Below, one piece after another: positions 1 through 6,041 of a stretch of 8,484 nt of DNA; the first letter of the stretch is position 1, and the number at the start of each line of letters is the position of its first letter. Source of the DNA: Actinomycetota bacterium. Lineage in GTDB: Bacteria; Actinomycetota; Actinomycetes; S36-B12; UBA5976. The stretch spans positions 1-8,484 of the forward strand of contig CANKTT010000060.1 of the NCBI GenBank assembly GCA_947486505.1, written 5' to 3'. Under the pieces are notes generated by a model. The model did not search any database, was not told the DNA's origin, and was given only the letters and a program-made list of their open reading frames with translations. A program made the translations under genes and the position numbers.

Positions 1-77
1 ACGCCCCGATCTTGCTGTTCGATACTAGTAGAAATTATGCGATAGTCTAAATTCCAGCCAATTGAAACATTGGTTAC
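1..77. other. Non-coding leader upstream of the tRNA gene
   Basis: No gene can be supported here. Open frames entering from the left edge close within about 16 codons; the one at bases 3-50 could be the last 15 codons of an upstream gene, but this cannot be shown. A TANNNT hexamer (TAGTCT, 43-48) is a possible -10 element for the tRNA gene, without a convincing -35. A small dyad CCAAT-6 nt-ATTGG at 58-73 sits just before the tRNA and may be chance. Confidence 0.4.
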
Positions 78-148
78 GCGGGTGTAGCTCAATGGTAGAG
101 CCCCAGCCTTCCAAGCTGGCCATGCCGGTTCGATCCCGGTCACCCGCT
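78..148 (+). tRNA. tRNA-Gly (anticodon TCC)
   Basis: A complete 71-nt cloverleaf can be read by eye. The acceptor stem is GCGGGTG (78-84) paired with CACCCGC (141-147), and T148 is the discriminator base. The anticodon stem CCAGC/GCTGG encloses the loop CTTCCAA with anticodon TCC, which reads GGA and GGG glycine codons. The T-arm carries the usual GGTTCGATCCC loop region. CCA is not encoded (the next bases are CCG), so it must be added after transcription, as is common in actinobacteria. The gene stands alone, next to an unusually structured non-coding stretch that contains partial inverted copies of its own 3' half. Confidence 0.97.
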
Positions 149-179
149 CCGCTCGCTCCGCTCGTTCCGCGGGCGACCG
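137..179 (+). other. Hairpin pairing the tRNA 3' end with its trailer
   Basis: Bases 169-179 (GCGGGCGACCG) are complementary to bases 137-147 of the tRNA (CGGTCACCCGC) over 11 positions with one mismatch (A142 with C174). The loop of about 21 nt is formed by the tandem repeat. In the primary transcript this structure would compete with the acceptor and T stems. The 3' arm can also fold on itself as GCGG-GCGA-CCGC (169-180). Both pairings are seen directly; a role in processing or termination is inference. Confidence 0.5.
146..163 (+). repeat. Tandem 9-bp GC-rich repeat abutting the tRNA 3' end
   Basis: The unit GCTCCGCTC occurs twice in tandem (146-154 and 155-163), followed by a degenerate third copy beginning GTTCCGC. 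The first copy overlaps the last three bases of the tRNA gene, so the repeat has grown directly from the tRNA 3' boundary. It is far richer in GC than the AT-rich DNA that follows from about 190. Function unknown; slippage expansion in the tRNA trailer is the simplest reading. Confidence 0.7.
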
Positions 180-195
180 CCGGACAGTATCTATT

Positions 196-221
196 TAATT
201 CAAATCAATAGATTTGAATTA
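196..221 (+). other. Perfect 11-bp AT-rich stem-loop
   Basis: TAATTCAAATC (196-206) and GATTTGAATTA (211-221) are perfect inverted repeats around an AATA loop. Partial outer pairing between CGGACAG (181-187) and CTCTCCG (224-230) could lengthen the stem after an internal mismatch loop. It lies 48 bases beyond the tRNA and 110 bases before the amine oxidase. There is no T-run after it on either strand, so it is not a standard intrinsic terminator. It could be a weak terminator or processing signal for the tRNA transcript, or a palindromic operator. Confidence 0.6.
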
Positions 222-225
222 CGCT

Positions 226-301
226 CTCCGTTTGGCTGATTCCATGGCGACCGGGATCGAACCAAGAATCGGTTCCACACTATGTACCTCCATTTGGCTG
301 A
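226..301 (+). repeat. Direct-repeat pair upstream of the amine oxidase
   Basis: CTCCGTTTGGCTGA (226-239) and CTCCATTTGGCTGA (288-301) match at 13 of 14 positions and start 62 bp apart, close to six helical turns. The downstream copy contains TTGGCT (294-299), which lies where a -35 element of the amine oxidase promoter might be, though the spacing to the candidate -10 is long (19 nt). The pair brackets the inverted tRNA fragment at 246-263. It could be a paired operator for a regulator of the amine oxidase gene or the remnant of a duplication; the sequence alone does not decide. Confidence 0.5.
246..263 (-). repeat. Inverted fragment of the tRNA-Gly T-arm
   Basis: Read on the minus strand, this stretch matches the T-arm and start of the 3' acceptor strand of the tRNA-Gly gene (127-144) at 17 of 18 positions, 15 of them in a row. 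No other parts of a tRNA (D-arm, anticodon arm or 5' acceptor strand) are recognisable around it, so it is a fragment and not a second tRNA gene. The orientation opposite to the intact tRNA argues against a simple integration attachment-site duplication, which would be a direct repeat. Confidence 0.7.
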
Positions 302-318
302 AAAAGCGACTGTTTAAT

Positions 319-324
319 TAAACT
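319..324 (+). promoter_or_regulatory. Candidate -10 element for leaderless amine oxidase mRNA
   Basis: TAAACT fits TANNNT and ends exactly 6 nt before the ATG at 331, so transcription would begin at or next to the start codon. No Shine-Dalgarno sequence precedes this ATG. The same TANNNT-N6-ATG spacing appears before the genes starting at 3359 (-) and 6362 (-), which strengthens the reading. No clear -35 at standard spacing. Confidence 0.5.
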
Positions 325-330
325 AATTGG

Positions 331-2268
331 ATGAACACGACCTTTACTCATCCCTTAGATCCATTATCAAAAATCGAACTGGAAACGGTCATGCAGCATG
401 CCCGTGATCTTTGGGGCATTGACTCAAAATACTTTTTGCTCACCTGCCAATTGGCTGAGCCTTCTAAAGCCGAGGTCCTTGGTTGGACTCCGCAATCAAG
501 CCTTGAACGAGCAGTTCGCATCTCATTTCTGCATCGACCAACGTCGGAAGTTTATGAAGGTGTGCTCACCACAAATGGCGCTGCAATCAGTTGGACTTTG
601 ATCGCTGGTGCAAAAGCTCCAGTTGTCATGACTGAGTCGGCACTAGCAGTAAAGGCAGTTCTTAAAGACACTCGCGTTCGTGACGCGTTAAAGCTAAGAG
701 GCATAACCGATCCTGACACGCAGGTCTATGTCGAGACCTGGCCAATTGGTGCGCAAATTCCTAAGCACCTCGACAATGGAAGGCGGCTAGTTTGGACACC
801 AATGTGGCTACGACCAACTCCAGAATCAAATGTGTACGCGCACCCAATCAATGGTCTTTACGCAATAGTCGATTTGGAATCTGAAGAAGTAATTGACATT
901 GAAGACAGTGGAGTGACTCCAATCCCGATGACACCAGGTGACTACCGACTTTCCCAAACCGGTGGTGGAGTGAAATTGAATGATCTGCAGATTGTTCAAA
1001 AAGATGGAGCTTCCTGCACTGTTAATGGCTGGAACGTTGACTGGGAACGATGGAATTTTCGTGTGGGCTGGGATCATCGTGAAGGTTTAGTAATTCATGA
1101 TGTTCGCTTTGATGACAATGGCGTAGAGCGAAGAATTGGTTATCGCATGTCAATTGCTGAGCTCGTTATTCCTTATGGTGATCCAAGTCAAGGTACTTAT
1201 CGTAAGAATGCTTTCGATACGGGTGAGTTTGGTCTTGGTAGTTACACCAACTCCCTAACACTCGGTTGTGACTGCCTCGGCGAAATCTTGTATAAAGATG
1301 TCCACCTTCTAACTCCTGAGGGTGATGTCCGGGAAATCAAAAATGCTATTTGTATGCATGAAGAGGACCATGGCATTTTGTGGAAGCACGTCGACATTGA
1401 TGGTCACGTGGAAGTACGACGAGGTCGACGCTTTGTAGTTTCGTCAATCGTCACAATTAACAATTACGAATATGGATATTTTTGGTACTTCTACCAAGAT
1501 GGCTCCATTGAGTTTGAAGCCAAGCTAACGGGAATTGTGTTAACGCTTTCAGACACCCCTGGCATTGATCATCCATCTGCGACAGAAATTGAACCTGGGC
1601 TATGGGCTCCATATCATCAACATACTTTTTGTGCACGCCTGGACTTAGATGTTGATGGTGAGAAAAACACAGTCATCGAAGTTGATTCTGTTGCAAAAGA
1701 AATGGGACCAGAGAATATTCATGGTGGTGCCTACATAACACAAGAGACACCAATTGAAAATGAAGGCATGTCAGGGCGAATGCTGAACTTGATGACCAGC
1801 AGATATTGGAAGATCGTAAATCCAAACAAGAAAAACCACATGAACAAATCGGTTGGATTCAAGTTAGTTCCCGAAGGAAACTCCTTCCCACTCGCCTCTC
1901 CTGATTCTGTTATCGGCAAGCGGGCTGGGTTCATGTATCAACATCTTTGGGTGACACCTAACCGCAGGGAAGAAAGATACCCAGCTGGCGAATATCCATT
2001 TCAACATGAAGGTGGTGCCGGACTGCCTAGCTGGACTAAGCAGAATCGAAATCTCGTTAACAAAGATGTTGTGATGTGGTACGTCTTTGGCGTCAATCAC
2101 ATTCCAAGACTCGAGGACTGGCCAGTTATGCCGGTGGAGCGAATTGGATTCATGCTCAAGCCAACAGGTTTCTTCAAGCGCAGCCCAGCAATGGATGTGG
2201 CACCTTCAATGGCAACTTGCTTGCGATGCAACGGTGATCAAACTCAACCTTGCACTTGCAACCACTAG
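331..2268 (+). CDS. Copper amine oxidase (TPQ-dependent primary-amine oxidase)
   Basis: This enzyme oxidatively deaminates primary amines to aldehyde, ammonia and hydrogen peroxide using Cu(II) and a topaquinone made from its own tyrosine. At 645 aa it has the usual length of bacterial enzymes lacking the extra N-terminal D1 domain. N2/N3-like domains fill roughly residues 10-200 and the catalytic domain follows. Visible key residues are the catalytic base Asp296 in AFDTGE, the topaquinone precursor Tyr379 in TINNYE, copper ligands His429 and His431 (HQH) and His590 (NHIPR), and a probable disulfide between Cys315 (GCDCLG) and Cys341 (ICMHEE). The position two before the catalytic Asp is Ala294, where Arthrobacter globiformis oxidase has the gate tyrosine; this recalls the yeast HPAO-1 type. 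The C-terminus carries an odd cysteine cluster (Cys630, 633, 641, 643). No signal peptide is seen, so it is probably cytoplasmic. Seven hand-counted rows give about 42% GC, below pepN. Family assignment is secure; the natural substrate is not known. Confidence 0.96.
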   Translation: MNTTFTHPLDPLSKIELETVMQHARDLWGIDSKYFLLTCQLAEPSKAEVLGWTPQSSLERAVRISFLHRPTSEVYEGVLTTNGAAISWTLIAGAKAPVVMTESALAVKAVLKDTRVRDALKLRGITDPDTQVYVETWPIGAQIPKHLDNGRRLVWTPMWLRPTPESNVYAHPINGLYAIVDLESEEVIDIEDSGVTPIPMTPGDYRLSQTGGGVKLNDLQIVQKDGASCTVNGWNVDWERWNFRVGWDHREGLVIHDVRFDDNGVERRIGYRMSIAELVIPYGDPSQGTYRKNAFDTGEFGLGSYTNSLTLGCDCLGEILYKDVHLLTPEGDVREIKNAICMHEEDHGILWKHVDIDGHVEVRRGRRFVVSSIVTINNYEYGYFWYFYQDGSIEFEAKLTGIVLTLSDTPGIDHPSATEIEPGLWAPYHQHTFCARLDLDVDGEKNTVIEVDSVAKEMGPENIHGGAYITQETPIENEGMSGRMLNLMTSRYWKIVNPNKKNHMNKSVGFKLVPEGNSFPLASPDSVIGKRAGFMYQHLWVTPNRREERYPAGEYPFQHEGGAGLPSWTKQNRNLVNKDVVMWYVFGVNHIPRLEDWPVMPVERIGFMLKPTGFFKRSPAMDVAPSMATCLRCNGDQTQPCTCNH

Positions 2269-2711
2269 CGCGATTCGTAGTCACCAATTTGGCCAATGCG
2301 TCGAATGTGACGCTCGGCTTGGCTAAATGGAGTTTCTAAAAAGGCTTCGATAATTGCAAATGCCTCTTCTTGAGAGTGCTGGCGCGCACCAATTCCAACC
2401 ATGTTCGCATCGTTATGTTCTTTGGCTAGTTGGGCGGTTGCAATACTCCACGCAAGTGCTGCTCGAACGCCCACAACTTTGTTAGCAGCAATTTGTTCAC
2501 CATTGCCTGAGCCACCGAAGACAACACCTAAGGACCCAGGTTCAGCAGCCACTGCTTCAGCAGCCGCGATACAAAATGCTGGGTAGTCATCTTCGGCGTC
2601 ATATTCATATGCGCCATGATCAACAACTTCATAACCCTTGCCGGTCAAGTGACGAGTCAACTCATCCTTGAATTCAAGCCCAGCATGATCAGTAGCTAAG
2701 TGAACGCGCAT
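2265..2711 (-). CDS. rpiB: Ribose-5-phosphate isomerase B
   Basis: RpiB interconverts ribose 5-phosphate and ribulose 5-phosphate in the non-oxidative pentose phosphate pathway, in the cytoplasm. The 148-aa protein fills the whole RpiB/LacAB fold. Residues matching the Mycobacterium tuberculosis active site all sit at a constant offset of three: Asp8-His9 (ATDHAG), the anion-hole loop GGSGNGEQIAANK with catalytic-base Glu72, His99, Arg110, Arg134 and Arg138. As in mycobacteria, there is no catalytic cysteine in the GGSGNG loop, so the Glu-type mechanism applies. It is the downstream gene of a two-gene leftward operon, 33 nt after the DsbA-like gene, and has its own ribosome binding site. Its TAG stop overlaps the amine oxidase TAG stop on the other strand within the palindrome CTAG. 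Confidence 0.97.
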   Translation of the reverse strand: MRVHLATDHAGLEFKDELTRHLTGKGYEVVDHGAYEYDAEDDYPAFCIAAAEAVAAEPGSLGVVFGGSGNGEQIAANKVVGVRAALAWSIATAQLAKEHNDANMVGIGARQHSQEEAFAIIEAFLETPFSQAERHIRRIGQIGDYESR

Positions 2712-2718
2712 GATAATT

Positions 2719-2725
2719 ACCTCTT
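2719..2725 (-). promoter_or_regulatory. Ribosome binding site of rpiB
   Basis: AAGAGGT on the minus strand places a GAGG core 8 nt before the ATG at 2711. This supports the annotated rpiB start and separate translation initiation within the two-gene operon. Confidence 0.75.
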
Positions 2726-2744
2726 AATTCTTGTTGAGCAAAAC

Positions 2745-3359
2745 CTAATCGAAAATTGGATCGCTTGTGCGGGTTCGCTTTAATTCAAAGAAGCCCTCTG
2801 TGCCTGCAACCAGAACCACGCCGTCCCAAAGCTTGCCGGCTGCTTCGCCACGTGGGATCGGAGAAACCACTGGGCCAAAGAATGCAGTCTTGCCAACATG
2901 AATGACGGGAGTGCCAACATCCATACCAACTGGATCCATGCCTTCATGATGGCTCTTCTTTAGCGCTTCATCATGGTCAGTCAACGTCGCCGCTTCGATC
3001 AAGTTTGCTTCAAGCCCACATTCAGCAAGTGCTTCAGCGATCACAGGTAAGTAATCGTCGCCTCGTCCTTGATCGTGAATCCGCGTGCCAAGTGCCGTGT
3101 ACAAGGGGCCAACAACTTTCGCACCGTACTTTTGTTCTGCGGCAATAACAACTCGAACTGGTTCCCAAGCACGTTTCATTAGGTCAATATACTTTTCAGG
3201 CAGATCTCGGCCTTCATTCAGGACTGCAAGCGACATCACGTGCCAATTAGTTTTAACTGGTCGAACTTGTTCAACTTCGAGCATCCAACGTGAGGATATC
3301 CAGGCCCAAGGGCAAATTGGATCGAACCAAAAATCAGCAGTCTCTATGGATTCAGTCAT
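2745..3359 (-). CDS. DsbA-family thiol-redox protein, Rv2466c (mycothiol-dependent nitroreductase) type
   Basis: The 204-aa protein has a thioredoxin fold with a helical insert and matches the Rv2466c family of actinobacteria, which works with mycothiol in nitro-group reduction and oxidative-stress defence. Recognisable family blocks are ADFWFDPICPW at the N-terminus, HVMSLAVLNE around residues 40-49, KKSHHEGMD around 134-142, GTP with the cis-proline Pro151, FFGPVVS-IPRGEAAGKLWD, and the ending FELKRTRT...FD. The active site is C16-P-W-A19: the nucleophilic cysteine is kept but the second cysteine (CPWC in Rv2466c) is alanine. A monothiol mechanism, for example through a mixed disulfide with mycothiol, is therefore likely. 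No signal peptide, so cytoplasmic. It is the first gene of the operon with rpiB and is divergent from pepN, the same arrangement as Rv2465c-Rv2466c-Rv2467. The start lacks a good Shine-Dalgarno but has a -10-like element at leaderless spacing. Confidence 0.92.
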   Translation of the reverse strand: MTESIETADFWFDPICPWAWISSRWMLEVEQVRPVKTNWHVMSLAVLNEGRDLPEKYIDLMKRAWEPVRVVIAAEQKYGAKVVGPLYTALGTRIHDQGRGDDYLPVIAEALAECGLEANLIEAATLTDHDEALKKSHHEGMDPVGMDVGTPVIHVGKTAFFGPVVSPIPRGEAAGKLWDGVVLVAGTEGFFELKRTRTSDPIFD

Positions 3360-3365
3360 GTCTTC

Positions 3366-3371
3366 AGATTA
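3366..3371 (-). promoter_or_regulatory. Candidate -10 element, leaderless start of the DsbA-like/rpiB operon
   Basis: On the minus strand TAATCT is followed by GAAGAC and then the ATG at 3359, giving the TANNNT-N6-ATG spacing expected when transcription starts at the A of the start codon. GAAG just before the ATG is too close to serve as a strong Shine-Dalgarno. No clear -35 is visible. The promoter lies in the 84-bp divergent region shared with pepN. Confidence 0.5.
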
Positions 3372-3431
3372 GACCCAAGTCTGCGCGGTACTAGGAGTGG
3401 TGTCAGGATGGAGGTTCAAAGGGATTTATCT

Positions 3432-3438
3432 AGAGGAG
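3432..3438 (+). promoter_or_regulatory. Ribosome binding site that fixes the pepN start at GTG 3444
   Basis: AGAGGAG ends 5 nt before GTG 3444. The resulting N-terminus (fMet-SGTNITRQEAYERS) resembles actinobacterial PepN proteins, which begin near a (S/P)GTNLTR motif. The in-frame ATG at 3408 would add 12 atypical residues and has no well-spaced Shine-Dalgarno, so the shorter form is preferred. Confidence 0.8.
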
Positions 3439-3443
3439 TTATC

Positions 3444-5984
3444 GTGTCTGGCACAAATATCACACGCCAAGAGGCCTATGAACGTTCATCTGTAGTTACC
3501 GCAAATTCCTACGAAATCGAATTGGATTTAAGTACTCGAGAGGCAACTTTCCCTAGCAAGACCACAGTGCGCTTTGCTGCGCGCGAAGGTAATTCAACTT
3601 GGATCGACTTCATTGCGCCCACTGTGCACTCCATTGAGTTCAACGGGGAGGCAATCTCCCCGAGTGAGCATGATGGATTCCGCATTCCCCTACACAACCT
3701 AAAGTCAACCAACGTTTTGACTGTTGTTGCAGATGCTGCCTACATGAATACCGGAGAGGGCCTACACCGATTCATTGACCCAGTTGATGATGAGGTTTAC
3801 CTTTACTCACAGTTTGAAATTGCTGATGCCCGACGTGTGTTTGCCTGCTTTGATCAACCGAATTTGAAGGCTACTTACCAATTCACAGTTCACGCCCCAG
3901 ACCACTGGAAGGTAATCAGCAATGCTGCTACCCCATCCTCAAAGCCAAAATCTGATGGGGTCGCAACATGGGAGTTTGACGCCACTCACGTGATGTCGTC
4001 CTACATCACGGCGATTGTTGCTGGGCCTTATCACGAAGTGCGCGATGTTTACTCGGGCAAATTTGGCAGCTACCCCATGGGCTTGTTTTGCCGTAAATCA
4101 CTTGCTGAATATCTTGATCCAGAAGATCTGTTCACAGTTACAAAGCAAGGTTTTGAATACTTCGAAAATGCTTTTGACTTCGGTTACCCATTTGGTAAGT
4201 ACGATCAACTATTTGTTCCAGAATTTAACGCTGGTGCCATGGAGAATGCCGGTTGTGTGACTCACCATGAGGATTACGTTTTCCGCTCCAAGGTAACGCG
4301 CGCCGCATACGAGCAACGCGCCAACACTGTGCTGCACGAGATGGCTCACATGTGGTTCGGCGACTTAGTCACCATGAATTGGTGGGACGACCTTTGGCTT
4401 AACGAAAGTTTTGCTGAGTGGGCTGCGCATCAAGCCTCAGCTGCTGCCACGCAATACACCGAAGCGTGGACTAACTTCGTAAATCAACGAAAGGCTTGGG
4501 GTTATCGTCAAGACCAACTACCAACCACTCACCCAATCGTCGCCGACATGGTGGATCTGGATGCGGTTGAAGTTAACTTCGATGGCATTACTTATGCCAA
4601 GGGTGCTTCCGCGCTTCGTCAACTAGTTGCTTGGGTTGGCGAGGATGCATTCTTTGCCGGCATCCGTGAATATTTCAAGAAGCACGCGTGGGGCAATACT
4701 GAATTGCAGGACTTACTGGTTGAGCTTGAAGCATCCAGTGGTCGCACGCTTCGAGATTGGACACAGCGCTGGCTGCAAACTGCTGGCGTGAATACCTTGC
4801 GTCCCGAAATTGTGATTGAAAACGGAAACTACAAGTCCGTAGCCGTTATTCAGGAACCACCAGTTGCTCCCGAAGGTGTGGATCAAACGCTTCGTCCACA
4901 TCGAATCGGTATTGGGCTTTACATGCGTGACGGTAAGAACATCAACCGCATTGATCGAATTGAAATCGATGTGGATGGTCCGCGAACTGAAGTTCCCGAA
5001 CTTGTTGGAAAGCCAGCCGCAGACTTACTGCTGCTTAATGACGGTGACTACACCTTCGTAAAAATCAGATTGGATGAGCAGTCAGCAAAAACTTCAGCAG
5101 AAGGCCTCGATGACATAACCGATAGCGTTTCTCGCGCGCTAATTTGGGGCGCAGCCTGGGACATGACTCGCGACGGCGAAATGCCAACCAGTGATTACCT
5201 AGCCATGGTGAATAAGACTGATTTGCTTGCGATGGAAATCGGCGTGGTGCAACAGATTCTGTTGCAGGCACGATCTGCCATTGAACAATTCGGTAATCCG
5301 ACCAAGCGTGGCTCAAATCGTGACGAACTCATCGCATCACTTAAGTCAGCCTTGCCTCATGCAGAGCCAGGTAGTGATCACCAGTTGGCATTTGTGCGAA
5401 ACATCTCTGCACTAGCTCGAACCGATGAGCACATTGCCATGATTAAGAGTTGGCTCGATGGCTCCGGAACACCTAGTGGTCTTGCAGTTGATACCGACCT
5501 TCGCTGGTCGTTTGTAGCTCGACTGGTTGCACTTGGCGCAATGTCATCTGCTGCGATTGATGAAGAGCTGGTTCGCGACAACACGGCCGGCGGACAACGT
5601 CAAGCCGCATCTGCTCGTTCTGGAATTCCAACCGCTGAGGCCAAGGCCACAGCATGGAGTTCTGCAGTTGAAAAGGATGACCTCGCTAATGCGCTACTGG
5701 ATTCAACAGTTGGCGGCTTTGCGCAACCAGATCAACGCGAACTATTGATTCCATATGTTGATAAGTACTTCTCAGTTCTTGAATCCATCTGGGAAACCCG
5801 AACCAATGAAATTGCCCAGACAATAACTATGGGGCTATTCCCATCTTTACTTGGCTCACCAGAGATTCTTGCCAAGGCTGATTCCTTTATCGCTAACAGT
5901 AAAGACGTCGGAGCAACACGCCTAGTTAAGGAATTGCGAGACAATGTCGCGCGTTCACTTCGCTGTCAGGCAGCGGATCTATAG
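3444..5984 (+). CDS. pepN: Aminopeptidase N (M1 family zinc metallopeptidase)
   Basis: PepN removes N-terminal residues from peptides in the cytoplasm and serves peptide turnover. From GTG 3444 the product is 846 aa, the usual size for the Streptomyces lividans-type actinobacterial enzyme. In that numbering, the N-terminal beta-sandwich domain spans about 1-190, with the conserved SQFE-ADARRVFACFDQP block near 122-139. The thermolysin-like catalytic domain carries the GAMEN exopeptidase motif at 264-268, the zinc site HEMAH (His298, His302, catalytic Glu299) with third ligand Glu321 exactly 18 residues on (LNESFAEW), and transition-state Tyr384 (ITYAKGAS). The ERAP1-like helical C-terminal domain begins around residue 500. 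No lesion is seen. It is divergent from the DsbA-like gene over a short intergenic region, as Rv2467 is from Rv2466c, and is followed at once by a strong hairpin terminator. Five hand-counted rows give about 51% GC. Confidence 0.97.
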   Translation: MSGTNITRQEAYERSSVVTANSYEIELDLSTREATFPSKTTVRFAAREGNSTWIDFIAPTVHSIEFNGEAISPSEHDGFRIPLHNLKSTNVLTVVADAAYMNTGEGLHRFIDPVDDEVYLYSQFEIADARRVFACFDQPNLKATYQFTVHAPDHWKVISNAATPSSKPKSDGVATWEFDATHVMSSYITAIVAGPYHEVRDVYSGKFGSYPMGLFCRKSLAEYLDPEDLFTVTKQGFEYFENAFDFGYPFGKYDQLFVPEFNAGAMENAGCVTHHEDYVFRSKVTRAAYEQRANTVLHEMAHMWFGDLVTMNWWDDLWLNESFAEWAAHQASAAATQYTEAWTNFVNQRKAWGYRQDQLPTTHPIVADMVDLDAVEVNFDGITYAKGASALRQLVAWVGEDAFFAGIREYFKKHAWGNTELQDLLVELEASSGRTLRDWTQRWLQTAGVNTLRPEIVIENGNYKSVAVIQEPPVAPEGVDQTLRPHRIGIGLYMRDGKNINRIDRIEIDVDGPRTEVPELVGKPAADLLLLNDGDYTFVKIRLDEQSAKTSAEGLDDITDSVSRALIWGAAWDMTRDGEMPTSDYLAMVNKTDLLAMEIGVVQQILLQARSAIEQFGNPTKRGSNRDELIASLKSALPHAEPGSDHQLAFVRNISALARTDEHIAMIKSWLDGSGTPSGLAVDTDLRWSFVARLVALGAMSSAAIDEELVRDNTAGGQRQAASARSGIPTAEAKATAWSSAVEKDDLANALLDSTVGGFAQPDQRELLIPYVDKYFSVLESIWETRTNEIAQTITMGLFPSLLGSPEILAKADSFIANSKDVGATRLVKELRDNVARSLRCQAADL

Positions 5985-5997
5985 ATAACAAACAAAC

Positions 5998-6032
5998 AAC
6001 AAGAGGCGAACCAAAAAGGTTCGCCTCTTGTT
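5998..6032. terminator. Bidirectional intrinsic terminator between pepN and the small membrane-protein gene
   Basis: A perfect 15-bp inverted repeat (arms 5998-6012 and 6018-6032) encloses the loop AAAAA. It starts 13 bases after the pepN stop and ends 9 bases before the stop of the convergent gene at 6042. On the plus strand it is followed by a weak T-rich tail (ATTTAA). On the minus strand it is followed by a longer T-rich run (GTTTGTTTGTT), so it should serve both convergent genes, more strongly the leftward one. Confidence 0.92.
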
Positions 6033-6041
6033 ATTTAAGGC

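Noticed and set aside
1..50. Possible C-terminal tail of an upstream gene (frame 3, ending in TAA at 48-50)
   Set aside because: Only 15 codons, no recognisable motif, and the other frames are about equally open; cannot be told from chance.
127..263. attL/attR pair of an integrated element at the tRNA
   Set aside because: The repeated tRNA piece is inverted, not direct, and there is no integrase or other mobile gene in the window.
241..276. A second tRNA gene on the minus strand
   Set aside because: Only a T-arm-like stretch matches. The T stem is weakly paired and no matching 5' acceptor, D-arm or anticodon arm exists within 80 bases.
3408..3443. ATG 3408 as the pepN start
   Set aside because: It has no well-spaced ribosome binding site and adds 12 residues unlike the family; GTG 3444 has AGAGGAG at 5 nt and a typical N-terminus.
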